A stretch of 64,000 bases of DNA, taken from positions 1 through 64,000 of the forward strand of contig JAEPRB010000012.1 in NCBI GenBank assembly GCA_016758965.1. The letters run 5' to 3'. The notes below the pieces were generated by a model that made no database searches, was not told where the DNA came from, and worked only from the letters and a program-made list of their open reading frames with translations. This DNA is from Circinella minor. Lineage: Eukaryota; Mucoromycota; Mucoromycetes; Mucorales; Lichtheimiaceae. Made by a program: the position numbers and the translations under genes. Shown here in pieces: positions 13,027 to 25,973 of the stretch. Numbering within the stretch: position 1 is the stretch's first letter; each line of letters opens with the position of its first letter.

Positions 13027-14565
13027 ATGATTGTCGAACAACAACAGACAGGTTTTACCCGCTGGTTAACCCCTGTAACATGGTTACGAAGATTGCAAGA
13101 TATAAGTAATACCGCTACCATTACCATCAAGCCAGCTGTGACGAGTTTACTCAGTAATAACGTCAATGTCAGCAACAATGGTAAAAACACGAAAAAACAA
13201 AATTCTTCTGCATCTTTGAACAAAACAATACGTTCATTTCCTACTGAGGTTGTATTGGAAATATTTAAACATCTCGATACTGTAACCTTATACCAGCTCA
13301 CATTGGTATCGCGTGACTATAGAAATACACTGATTCAACAGGGCAACATTTGGGATCCATTGGTATTTGATCCACAAAATATTACATTTAATAATGATGA
13401 CAACAACATCAACAGTATACTACTGTTTTTGACAAAATTCAAGTTACACCTGAATATACGTTCCGCCCGGTTCGACAGAACATCTATCAATATAATCAAA
13501 TTAGAAAAAGTACTTCGCCAGCTACCTCATATTACAAGTCTATCTATTGCCCATTGCAACAACATTGATTGTTATCAGATATTACATTTGTTAAAGTCGT
13601 CCGCAAAAAACAATACACATATCCATAACAACAACAATGAAGACGACGACGACAACTATGACAATCGCGAATCAATTATATCTATGAGGAGTGGTCATGC
13701 AGAATCTACCCCGTTTTTGCAACATCTTTCACAAATTTATATGCAAGGTCTTTTTCCTAGCGAACGAGGACATAAATCGTATGCTCTGGAAATGTTAACC
13801 TATGGCATGATCAAAAAACTATTATTACAATTACCTTGCCGAGATCTCAGCGAAAGTCATTATGCTTTATATCAATTTTGGCTTTTGTTACGTTCTCGTA
13901 TGTTATTAATTGCCGGAGAAACTGATTTTCGACCACCTTGGTTGCCTGATGAACTGGTGCAATTTATTCAAGTCACTGAAGGAGAGCAGCAACAAGAAAC
14001 AAGAAACCCGATTGCTGATATCACACCTTGTCACCTTTGTCATAAAAATGTAGCAGCAACTGGATCAGCCGCTTGTAAAATTTGCGGCGTATCGACACCT
14101 AAATCATGTGCTCAGTGCACGTGTCTTCAATGTGGGCATATTCTTTGTTTAACATGTTATCGACGATTTTGTGGTGGTGGCAATAACAATAATACAGGAA
14201 TGGGTCATGAAGGTCATAATATTGGCCGTAATAACAATAATACAACCCAACGAGCACTATTACCATTATCAGCAACAGCAGCTGCAGCGCTAGTGGCAGT
14301 AGCAACAACTACAAATGGACAGAGGCCTCCTTGTGGCTTGCCATGGCAAATTGTACGTTGTCGACAGTGTCATCTATCTCGACGCGTATGTGGATCAATA
14401 ACGTGCCAAAAACCTTTTATGACTTCAGAAAGAAGAATGGTTGATAAATGGTTCTGTGCACCATGTAAAGAAAAGAAAAGAAATGAACGGTGGAAGAATA
14501 AGGCACGATTGCTACGAAGAAATGTCAATAGATCAACTGATGATTATATAAGATGGAATGATTAA
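13027..14565 (+). CDS. F-box protein with C-terminal Cys-rich zinc-binding region
   Basis: Single-exon gene, 512 residues. The N-terminal third holds an F-box at about 73-115 (FPTEVVLEIFKHLDTVTLYQ..VSRDYRNTL), the Skp1-binding module of SCF ubiquitin ligases. The middle has low-complexity Asn/Asp repeats (about 198-215) and leucine-rich stretches. The C-terminus has a dense Cys cluster: CHLCHKN, CKICG, CAQCTCLQCGHILCLTCYRRFC (about 335-380) and, after an Asn/Ala-rich linker, CRQCHLSRRVCG and WFCAPCKEKKR (about 445-485). The CxxC spacing suggests two or more zinc sites. I do not recognise the Cys-rich domain as a named RING or PHD. Likely role: substrate adaptor for ubiquitination, substrate unknown. 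The first Met directly follows a pyrimidine-rich tract. Confidence 0.85.
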   Translation: MIVEQQQTGFTRWLTPVTWLRRLQDISNTATITIKPAVTSLLSNNVNVSNNGKNTKKQNSSASLNKTIRSFPTEVVLEIFKHLDTVTLYQLTLVSRDYRNTLIQQGNIWDPLVFDPQNITFNNDDNNINSILLFLTKFKLHLNIRSARFDRTSINIIKLEKVLRQLPHITSLSIAHCNNIDCYQILHLLKSSAKNNTHIHNNNNEDDDDNYDNRESIISMRSGHAESTPFLQHLSQIYMQGLFPSERGHKSYALEMLTYGMIKKLLLQLPCRDLSESHYALYQFWLLLRSRMLLIAGETDFRPPWLPDELVQFIQVTEGEQQQETRNPIADITPCHLCHKNVAATGSAACKICGVSTPKSCAQCTCLQCGHILCLTCYRRFCGGGNNNNTGMGHEGHNIGRNNNNTTQRALLPLSATAAAALVAVATTTNGQRPPCGLPWQIVRCRQCHLSRRVCGSITCQKPFMTSERRMVDKWFCAPCKEKKRNERWKNKARLLRRNVNRSTDDYIRWND

Positions 14566-14915
14566 TGAACTGATATCTAGTTGCATTGTACACACCCACA
14601 CCCAGATATATATAAATATAGATCTATATGAATAATATCATTATTAGTCGGAGGGACACAGGGCTACATATTCTAGTATCTTGTTTTTATTTGTATCTAT
14701 TTTACATATCTATTATAATTTGTAATACAAACTATGTATTAGTTTCTTTTCCCCTGGCTCTTTTATTCATATTTCAACTTTTGATGTCTTACCATTATGG
14801 TTCCGCTAATTTCTTTTTTGAAAACTCGACAAGAGCGTGACGTCGATTTTGAAAATAGAAATTCATCTGGCTAGGGCATCATACAACATATCAACCTTCA
14901 TACGCGACGTTCAAC
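14566..14915 (+). promoter_or_regulatory. intergenic/promoter stretch before NDUFB3
   Basis: Short gap between two co-directional genes, with a TGACGTC palindrome at about 14838-14844 (a CRE/ATF-type octamer core) some 70 bp before the NDUFB3 ATG. Site function is inferred only. Confidence 0.35.
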
Positions 14916-15125
14916 ATGCAAGGAAAGAGCCACACCGAAGTGCAACAACGTGTACCTGTCTACCACGATCCTTGGGCCAAACGTGAAGCATGGCGCAAAC
15001 ATCCCATCTTCTCCAAGGGTGCCAACTTTAGAAGCATGTTCCCTGGTCTTGGTATCGCTACCGTCGCATTCATTGCTTATTGTGGTGTCGAAAAGTTCTT
15101 CCTCAAGGATGAGAAGCATCATTAA
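14916..15125 (+). CDS. NADH:ubiquinone oxidoreductase B12 subunit (NDUFB3-like)
   Basis: Intronless 69-residue protein. It has the family signature VYHDPWAKREAWRKHPIFSK, then FPGLGIATVAFIAYCGVEKFF, a single transmembrane helix, and a charged tail. This is the B12/NDUFB3 accessory subunit in the membrane arm of mitochondrial complex I, which needs no cleavable presequence. Length fits the family (fungal members are short). Its presence implies a functional complex I, consistent with a non-yeast fungus. The start is the only Met in frame before the conserved block. The ORF on the other strand is a shadow. Confidence 0.88.
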   Translation: MQGKSHTEVQQRVPVYHDPWAKREAWRKHPIFSKGANFRSMFPGLGIATVAFIAYCGVEKFFLKDEKHH

Positions 15126-15839
15126 ACAAAAAGCTTCGATCCATAGCAACAACAACAATCATAACCATAACTACGACTACAACATAACCCACAACATACG
15201 TACACAATAAACAATCCCATTCGTTTTGTTTTTACAACCAAAATTTCTTTATACAACGATAGAATCGTTCAACGAAATAGAAACAATTCAACAATAAAAG
15301 AACTTTAAAGCTTTTTGTTATCAATTCCCTTACACACACACATAACATACATCCCTTTATATAATAAAAGAGCTATCTTTTTTTGTTTTACTTATATGTA
15401 ATATTTTTTTCACTTCAAGGTTTCACGAATGGATAGTAAAACCGGATACAACTAAGTGTGAAGAGATAAAAAGAGATTATTAAAATAATAATAATTTTTT
15501 TTTGTATTTAATCCTTTTTCTTTAAAGAAAAAAAAAAGTGATTTTACAACAATTTATAATACAATAATTTGCTAGAAAATAAAAAAGAAAAGAGAGGGGT
15601 AGGTATTATTCACAAAAGAAAAAAGGTCTATTTTTTAAAATAAAAAATCTACATGCTTTTTTTATATATGGGGGGAGTTATCGGATGGAAAAACAAGAAA
15701 ATATGCTTTTTTTAGAGGAAGTAATAAACAGGCGGAGAGAATATATGCGTGTTATGAGTGTTATTGTGTGATATGTGTACATTATATGATTAAGTTGTTT
15801 TTTGTAATGGAGGAAGGCGTGTTATATTTGTTATATAAT
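15126..15839. other. convergent 3' intergenic region
   Basis: Lies between the ends of NDUFB3 (+) and mtHSP70 (-). AT-rich with AATAAA-like signals on both strands (e.g. near 15291-15296). No gene supported. Confidence 0.5.
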
Positions 15840-18112
<2,273 letters not shown>

Positions 18113-18868
18113 GTTGTTGCGTATAAAGAGGAAGAGTGAAGAAACAAAAGGGAAAAGAAGGTACAAAAATAAGAAAACCGGGGAAGGGGATATGAATAAA
18201 ATGCCGGGTGGCTGGGCGGAATGTAAGAGAAAGTAACAGAAAGAGCTGTGGAGATCGAAAACAATTTTTTTGACTCAGCGGGTTGTATAGACAGGCTGTC
18301 AAATAACCCGATTTGAGCCGTAATAGATGAAGATGACTTTTCTTTTTATTATATTTTATTCACCAGCTTTGTCTGTTGCATTTCATTTTTTTTAGTTATA
18401 TTGTGTAAATTTTATCCCACGCTCTACGTCAGCATTCCATTAATCAATCAAAATTATATACAAGCACAGACAATTAACAAAAGTGTTATTTTTTTTCTTC
18501 TTTTTTTCTTTTTTACTTTTGAAACTTTAATACTTTTTACATCATGGATCCAGAACGGGAGAATAATTAGGAGTATTTCTAGTGTATTCCACTTGATTCT
18601 TTTCATTTTATTTTATTTTGGTTTTATAACTTTTTTTTTTTTACTGAGTTAAACAATGCGAACCAATCCAAAGAAAACTTATCATTTAACTAATAATATT
18701 GGTTTCTGTTTTAAATAAATAATTCTTAAAAGTATTGTTTTAGTTATCCAGATATGTGTAATGAAAAAGCTTACAATTGGCAATCTTTCTTTGGTGAATA
18801 TAAAATAAATTTAATCCCCGGCAGTTTTTTTCTTTTTTGCTTTTTTGTTTCATTGCCAAATTTATGAC
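18113..18868. promoter_or_regulatory. divergent promoter region, mtHSP70 / TFIIB-like
   Basis: Bidirectional upstream region. It includes GC-richer sequence near the HSP70 start and poly-T runs at 18488-18520 and 18630-18643. I saw no clear array of nGAAnnTTCn heat-shock units. Confidence 0.4.
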
Positions 18869-20356
18869 ATGGTGTGCCCAGAATGTAATGATGAAAAAAT
18901 AACCATCATTGATAATAAATATACGTGTGTACATTGTGGAGTAGTTTTGTCTGATGTTATTTCAGATGATAATGTTATACAGACTAATGATCAAAATAAT
19001 GAAAATCAAGTCTCAGAACCAAAACAGCCGCCAAATACTGCTAAAGAAACGCGTAGAGTAAGAATGAAAAATTAATCAAAGAGCTAAAGGCAATTCATTT
19101 TATAAATAATTAAAGAGAGAAAAAAAAGGATCTTAATCTTAAGAGACGTTTAACATATATCGTTTTATTTTAAATAATAGGAAAAAGAATTTTTACAGCG
19201 CATTAGTCATTTTTCGAGCGTCTTGGGTGTGTCTACATGGACTCATGATGTTCAACGTTTATATTATACATATCGTTCGGCATTAGTTCCATATCGTAGA
19301 CGATTTTCAACTGAAGCAGCTGTCAGTTTAATTTTTATTGGGACACGTGTACAAAAACCTGGATCTACTTTATCAGATTATGGCTCGATTATTGGAATTA
19401 CGGATGTTCGTGCATTAAACAGTTCGTTTAAACGACTTTCCAACATTATAAAAACTTCGTGTACACCGGCTTTATCACCATCATCGAGAATGGACACGAT
19501 ACCACTCCCACTAAAGGATATCTCAATCAATGAAATTGAAGCACGTATCTCTACAATTATTATAAAAATATTGGATCCAATTTCAATCATATTTAGCCTT
19601 CCTGAAACAAGGATACTGGACTTGAAATACTGGACTGTGCGTGTGTATGATGTTGCAGTACAAGCTGAACTTCAAACAGGAAGACATATGGATCCCCTGA
19701 TTACAGCATGTGTAGTGGTTGGTGCCAGTGTTATAGGTCAAAACGTAACTATTCAAATGAAAGATTGGAAATTATTGGGAAAACATATTTCTTATGGATT
19801 TACTACTATTCAAGCAAGATATGCTGAAATTTTGAAAATTATGAAGCAAATCGCTAAAAAAATTCCTTGGACGTCGCAAATGACAATGGCCAAACTTAAA
19901 GCATCACATTATTTAGGTGAAATAATCGAATTAGGTGCAAATCATAACATTGATACAGAAGATCAACAAGGACATAAACAGCAACAAACGTTTTCTGCAG
20001 AACGACATCCACCTGCTTATTTGCAAAATCAGGCTTTTATACAGCGACGAACTAAGCAAATTAATATTGCATTAAAATACTTTGTTAAACCATCATCATC
20101 TATTATGATTAAAACAGATCTAATGTCTTCAGAACTTTTATCCATGGACCCTGAAATTCGGATGATCTATCTCTTACTCGCAAAAAATGTACCTACATCT
20201 GAAATTGAAGGAATGAGTAGTCATCGTATTTATGAACAAGTATACCGCTTGTATTTGCAAAAAGATTCTAAGTTATCAGCTGAAGAATTGAATAGTTCTG
20301 AATTAACAGAGAAGGATATGGACGATAGGGAACTTGCGCAATACGTGAAAAACTAA
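18869..20356 (+). CDS. divergent TFIIB-like (zinc ribbon + cyclin fold) protein
   Basis: A 454-residue protein from exons 18869-19057 and 19181-20356. The N-terminus starts at once with a zinc ribbon CPECN...CVHCGVVLSD, typical of TFIIB/Brf. A first cyclin-like repeat follows (FSTEAAVSLIFIGTRVQKPGSTLSDYGSIIGI..), then a second (GRHMDPLITACVVVGASVIGQNVTIQMKDWKLLGKHISYGFTTIQARY). The C-terminal part is helical and acidic near the end. Outside the ribbon it resembles neither canonical TFIIB nor Brf1 closely; I see no Brf homology block. It is longer than TFIIB (about 345) and shorter than Brf1. Likely a general-transcription-factor paralogue whose promoter class is unknown. ATG at 18869 is chosen because the ribbon begins three residues later. 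Confidence 0.75.
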
Positions 20357-20808
20357 TAACCCATATATATGACATGCTCAGCTGTAAAAAAAAACCCACG
20401 TCCTCATCATATCTCCATTTGTAAATATTTATATACCTCCTCCCTTTCATATTCATTAATTCATAAAATTATCATAGCAATATTTTATATACGTATATAC
20501 ATACAAGCACTATCATTTGTAGTTAAATCAGTAGTAAAAAGAATAAACTGGAAGACATCGTCATGTAATCCATGATTTTAAAAATTGATTGTGGGTTATC
20601 TTTTCAAAGAATTTTTTATTAAAAAATACGGATAAAAAATATATGATGCCTGTTTGTTATTGTAGCTCATTGACAATGAAATATAGAACATTATATATTA
20701 ATAAATAATGGGAAAAAGTAATGTTCAGCAACAAAAGAGATACAAACAAAAAGTGTGTGATGATAGCAATAACATGCGCATCATTTTCTTTGAATATTTA
20801 TTTGAAAA
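20357..20808. other. convergent 3' intergenic region
   Basis: AT-rich sequence between the ends of the TFIIB-like gene (+) and Cu/Zn SOD (-). Nothing further supported. Confidence 0.5.
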
Positions 20809-21638
20809 TTAGTCCATTTCATGATCGTTGTTAGCAACTACGTAAAATGAAAAATGAAAAAAAAAATACTTTTTGTTTTAGGGTTGCTAATATATATGTG
20901 TGTATATGTGGATTATCTTTTTGGTAACATAGGAATACATTGATTATATTACGTACTACGACCATCAGGAACTGACAAACACTTACTTCCAATAATACCA
21001 CATGCAATACGAGCACCCGAATTTCCCACCAATCTTGATTCTTCATTTCCACCACGTCCAAGGTCATCTTGGTCAGCATGCAAAATAATACCACGACTAC
21101 ATTAGTATAATAAATATAAAAATGCATTAATAATATTGTTATTGATTAGTAATAGCTAGAACCTTGTTTATGTAAATTATATACCCAAGGATCGTGTTAG
21201 GACCATCAAATTCAAGAGTATCCACTCCAACTTTAAAGTGAATGTAACCATTATTATTAGCAATAACGTTTCCAAAATCACCAACATGTTTAATGTGATC
21301 TTCAGGACTACCATGATTCATTTTGAAAGGGTTGAAATGACCTCCTAAAGATTCACATCCTGTTACGTATTACAGAAAAAATGACAGTATTATTAATAGC
21401 TATCTTTACTAGTCTATGATTTTGTTTTGTGAGTACGTATAAACTAAAATAATTGTCTATTACCATTACTTAAGTCCCCAAATTCATGTATATGAAGACC
21501 ATGTTGACCAGAAGGAACTCCTGTGACATTGACATATATAGTTGTTTCCTTGTAATTTTTACTAGGTGTAAACCAAACGGAACCCGTAATAGCCGAGGCA
21601 GAAGCAACACCTTTTAATATAGCAACAGCGTTAACCAT
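20809..21638 (-). CDS. SOD1: cytosolic Cu/Zn superoxide dismutase
   Basis: Disproportionates superoxide. 162 residues from exons 21464-21638, 21185-21359, 20987-21096 and 20809-20837. All metal ligands are visible: [10 protein letters not shown] (two Cu His), GGHFNP (bridging His), NHGSP and KHVGDFGNV (Zn His and Asp), [10 protein letters not shown] (last Cu His). The disulfide Cys pair (NGCESLGGH and IACGIIG) and the active-site Arg (SGARIACG) are present. No signal peptide, so cytosolic. The last exon is only 29 nt; reading through the third donor would give an aberrant tail, whereas splicing gives the expected GIIGIA followed by an unusual NNDHEMD tail, a few residues longer than the typical ~153. 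Short GC-poor introns. Confidence 0.95.
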
Positions 21639-22819
21639 GTTGTAAAGAAGAATAGATAACAAAAATAATAATTAGAATGAATAAATTTTTTCTTTATTCA
21701 ACTCTACCCGTTTATATACCTTTTGAGAAAAAAAATCTGGCACACTTTAAGTTGATATGATATGTTTCGTGAATGAAGTATATAATCTAACAATCGTAAG
21801 TAGTAATTTTATTGCGCCCCTCTCTTTCTCCCTCCTCCTGTTATTTGTGCAGTAATGGCTTGATCAGACGGGTTGATAACGTCAATATCTTAAAATGAGA
21901 GGGAGAGGAGGCTTCAAAATTGATAAAAAAAACAGAACCATAGATACACATTAGTGTCATTCCTTTTTTTTTAAAGAAAACAAAGATCAAGATTATTTTT
22001 AACGGGGCTTATTCCTGGTTTTCTAAACTTTTTGGTAGTTATCACGGGTTTTATGTTTGCTTTCTTTTTATTTTGTTTCCGAGCCACCATGAGAAGAATA
22101 ATGACTTACCACGAGAGTTACCTTTTTAAATCACCACGTATTTCAAGATTTTACCAGTTAACTGAGATGGGAAAAAGGGCAAGAGGGACATGAAACATTG
22201 GTTGCTTGGAAATCACTCATAAAAACGATAGAATAAAGTGATAAATAATAAATCTATGTAAATTGTTCTCACTTCATTTACAAATTTTGACTTTTTTCTT
22301 CTGTGGCTGACAAACGCAATAGAACTTATTCCAATCAAGATATTACGAAGTATAGCATTCAGAGATATTTTTTATATAACCTAACAATGATGCTTTGTTA
22401 TTAATAAGTTAAAAATAAATTGTATATAGATGACACTAAGTCAAAATAATAAAGTATAAGTGATAAGTACTGGAATGCTTTGGGCCATTTTATATACTAA
22501 TATACCGGTATATGCTATTATTAAAAATACAGAGTGAAAGGATTTTTTTACACCAAAACATAGCGAAACCATTATTAATAGAATAATTTTATGACAAATC
22601 AATTATAAAAAATATGATGAGGATATTCATCGACATAAATATCGAAGGGTGATGAGATAGCAGTAGCAGCAAAAGTGGCCAAGTACGTAGCTGCTGCTAT
22701 GTAGTGAATTTCGACAGAGCGATTCATCGTTACGTATGCTCGTGAGTAATGATAGATACGCATTGAATAAACGAAGTGAACTATTCTTAATAGTCACACC
22801 CACCATTATACGCCTATTA
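21639..22819. other. SOD1 upstream region and AT-rich spacer
   Basis: Contains the SOD1 promoter and more than 1 kb of AT-rich DNA up to the TIR element. I found no recognisable regulatory motif or gene. Confidence 0.45.
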
Positions 22820-23610
22820 CAGTGATTATTCGTTAAACCGGTACTCAATATATGTGAGGATTTGTACCGGTTTAGCGAATTGAAACGCAGCTGGTACTAA
22901 GATATAGAATATACTGGAAGAATAACTACAATTAAATTAAGCTATACGGGTAAGATAAAAAAAAATGATAGTTCATATAATGTAGCTAGCTGCTTAATAT
23001 AGCTTTGCTACTATGAGCTAATCTTTTAGTGATAAAAATGAAAATAGTGTGTTCATCAAATAGTGATAATAACCAGAGATTGGCTTAATAATGAATTCGC
23101 AATAAAGTGTGTATTAGGAGTTGAATAAATGAGTAAAAGTGAATTGTATCAACAACATAATTACATATTCAATGATAATGAACAAGTACATGACAAAGTT
23201 GAAAATAAGTACGTATGTACGTAGATGAGGAAGAAGAAAAAAGCATCCGTGTGAAGTTGGCAAAAAAGAGATACTGTTATCAACAAGGTGATGAGAAGCT
23301 TTCTCTTGACGACAAAAATGATTTGTGTATTTTTATTTGCTATGGAAACAAATAGCCAACTGAAAACAAAGGGAAGAGCTGAGATAATGTTATAGGAACG
23401 TTATATTACTGATTTTACCAATAAAAAGACTAATATGATATTATAATATAAAATATAATAATAATAATAATAATAATATAAACCCAGTAAATATTTAGGA
23501 AAGCTTACCGGATACCGGTTTATCGAATCACCGGTATTTTACTAAGTATATAAAAAATATTTGAGAGATACTACCGGTTTAAAGAGTACTGGTTTAACGA
23601 ATAATCACTG
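22820..23610. mobile_element. 791-bp TIR element, Tc1/mariner-pogo (Tigger)-like, non-autonomous
   Basis: The left end begins CAGTGATTATTCGTTAAACC and the right end is its inverted complement. About 26 of the first 27 bases match, and the dinucleotide TA abuts both ends (22818-22819, 23611-23612), the TA target duplication of the Tc1/mariner superfamily. Several subterminal ACCGGT(TTA) copies lie inside both ends. No intact ORF. The plus strand near 23290-23400 reads KLSLDDKNDLCIF.. and, after stops, PTENKGRAEIML, resembling the N-terminal helix-turn-helix of pogo/CENP-B-like transposases in decayed form. A related copy lies at 61673-62250. Confidence 0.8.
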
Positions 23611-25174
23611 TAGTAAGACACGCAAGAATAATCAAGATTCATAATACTATTGATAAATTATGTTCAAACAACAACCATAAAACGTTTTTAGAGACTGTAA
23701 GTACAATTCTTTTTTTTCTATTCAAACGTAAAATATAATTAACCATATTATAATGGCATTAGCCGGTATCGGAATCAAATTCTGTACAGTTTATAATAGA
23801 ATTGCTGTTGTACAGTATTAAAAAAAAAGAAATACGTAAGTTGTTTTTTTAAATAATATCCATATACTATTGTTAGATAATAATCGTAATAGTTATTACC
23901 AAATAATCCGCTGCTGATAGGACCACCCGATCGTTATCTTTTATTTTATCATGACACTGCTGTTTCTTCCCCTTCATTTTATTATTATTATTTTTTTATC
24001 TTTTCATCAAATCATACGGATCAAAGTGTTTCTTCTCCTGCCGGTAGTATCACATGCTGGTTTTTTTCCGTTATTAACCGACCAAATAGACTGATTGAGG
24101 TATTACGTCTAAGAGCTAGATTGACGATCCAAATGATAAAATGTATTAAACAAAATAAGTAGTAAATATTTGTTCTTTTCACAAACAAACGGTCGTTAGT
24201 CCGAATGGTTTACCGAAAAAGTTTGTTTTCAGATTTTGTGCTAATAGTGTATACGCAATCGATCTGATGAGTTTCTCAGCAGATATATTATTGGAATCAT
24301 AGCTTACAGGGATTTTAGTATGCTTGGCACAAGATATATGTATGCTGGATTACTTTAACGATTTGAGCGGTTTATCTACGTACAGGTGTAATAACACTAA
24401 CTTAAATCATAGTTAAAGAAGCAAGAAAGAGTACGTAGCATGCATACTAATTATGATTTTTTTTTCATCATTTATAATATATATAGACGAATTGACAGAT
24501 GCACGTAAAACTGGATTACATAATATGTACACCATATTTTACACTTCATCTCAACTTGATACGTAAAAACACAAAAAAGTGTATGCAAGGTCAAAGAAAC
24601 AAACAAATGATTATTATTCGAACACTTTTCTTAATAATTTAATACATTCATATATTTTTTTGTGTATATATATTATAACAGAATAAAGAATATAATGAAA
24701 CTGCTAAAGTCTTTTACGTATGACTTAATGACTTGTTCAAACATGAACATTAAAAATTTTAAATCCTTTTTATATTCGTTGAAGGCTTGTCGTTACTTGA
24801 TGGTAATATTTAATGCTAAATCATATTTTCTTCAATAGTGCCTTATTTTTTTGGCATTTTTAAGTAATTCAATTCTGGTGATATTATATAAATCACACTG
24901 TTTGTCTAATCCTATATTAGACATACTCGTAACGTATTTATTAAGCACAAAACCCATATATTCTTAAAGAAATTAAAAATCAACAAGAACAAGAAGCAAG
25001 TTGACAAGAACTATTTCTTCATGAAATAGAACTTTTTACTTTGAAGTTGCGGGATTAAAAACAAATAATCTATCACTTGTTTTTTTTAACAAAGAGAAAA
25101 GAGATCATAAATAAAATATTTTGTTTCACTTTCTTTCACTTTTATCTTAACTTTTTTTTTATATCGTAACAAAA
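23611..25174. other. AT-rich intergenic region
   Basis: Gene-free spacer with homopolymer runs. It ends in the pyrimidine-rich leader of the next F-box gene. No feature supported. Confidence 0.5.
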
Positions 25175-25973
25175 ATGAATCAAATCCGCGACTTTACAGA
25201 AGCATTACCTCTTGAAATCACAACAGAAATCTTCTTTTATATTACAACATTTGACGACTTTTTAATTTGCTACTGGGTCTCTCCTACTTGGAGACGACTC
25301 TTAATGCATTATATTTTCCCTCGCTTATCCTCCGTACTTGCTAAAAACCCCCCTTTTTCTACCTTTTCGCGCTTCAAGTTTAAAATAATCATGTTCCAAG
25401 AAACATTGCAAAGAATCTCCAACGCACAAATAAATCAAATATCCGCATCCTATTCTTTTGCTTTTTTATATATGATGTATTATGTTACAGATATCGAATC
25501 CCCCTATAGCAGTAGACAAATTAAAACATATCAAGCAGGTAATGTATATATATTTTTATAATATGTATGACAATAACATTGTATTTTACTCAAAGTAAGA
25601 TTTAACATGTAAACATTTTCATCTTTTATACGTATTAGACTTTTCTTGCAATTCACGCGATATCTGTAACATAATACTCATTTGCGGTAATAATTGCTTA
25701 CACTCCTTGCGCATTCACACACAATTATCAAAAAGTCTCTTTCCAACATTCTTGCATAATTTACAACTTAGCACAAAAATACAGAAAATAGAAATTAAAA
25801 AATCTCTTATAATTGATAATATTTTACCTACATTGCATAATCCCCCCAACACCAGTCTTCGCGAATTTCATGTCAATGACTTTCGCGGGACTGAAGAAGC
25901 AAAAAATGAACTTTATAATTATATTGCAAATAACTTTATAGCTATCCAAGAAATTCAAATTACTCGCAACTAA
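25175..25973 (+). CDS. small F-box-like protein
   Basis: A 232-residue protein from exons 25175-25538 and 25639-25973 (intron gtaatg..attag, phase 1). The N-terminal F-box reads LPLEITTEIFFYITTFDDFLICYWVSPTWRRLL (residues about 11-43). The rest is Leu/Ile-rich with LRR-like fragments (LHSLRIHTQLSKSLF, NTSLREFHVNDF, IQEIQITRN). Most fungal F-box/LRR proteins are longer, so this may be a truncated or rapidly evolving member. Probable SCF adaptor, target unknown. Confidence 0.7.

Noticed and set aside
22627..22848. 73-codon minus-strand ORF overlapping the TIR element boundary
   Set aside because: It straddles the left end of the transposable element and matches nothing.
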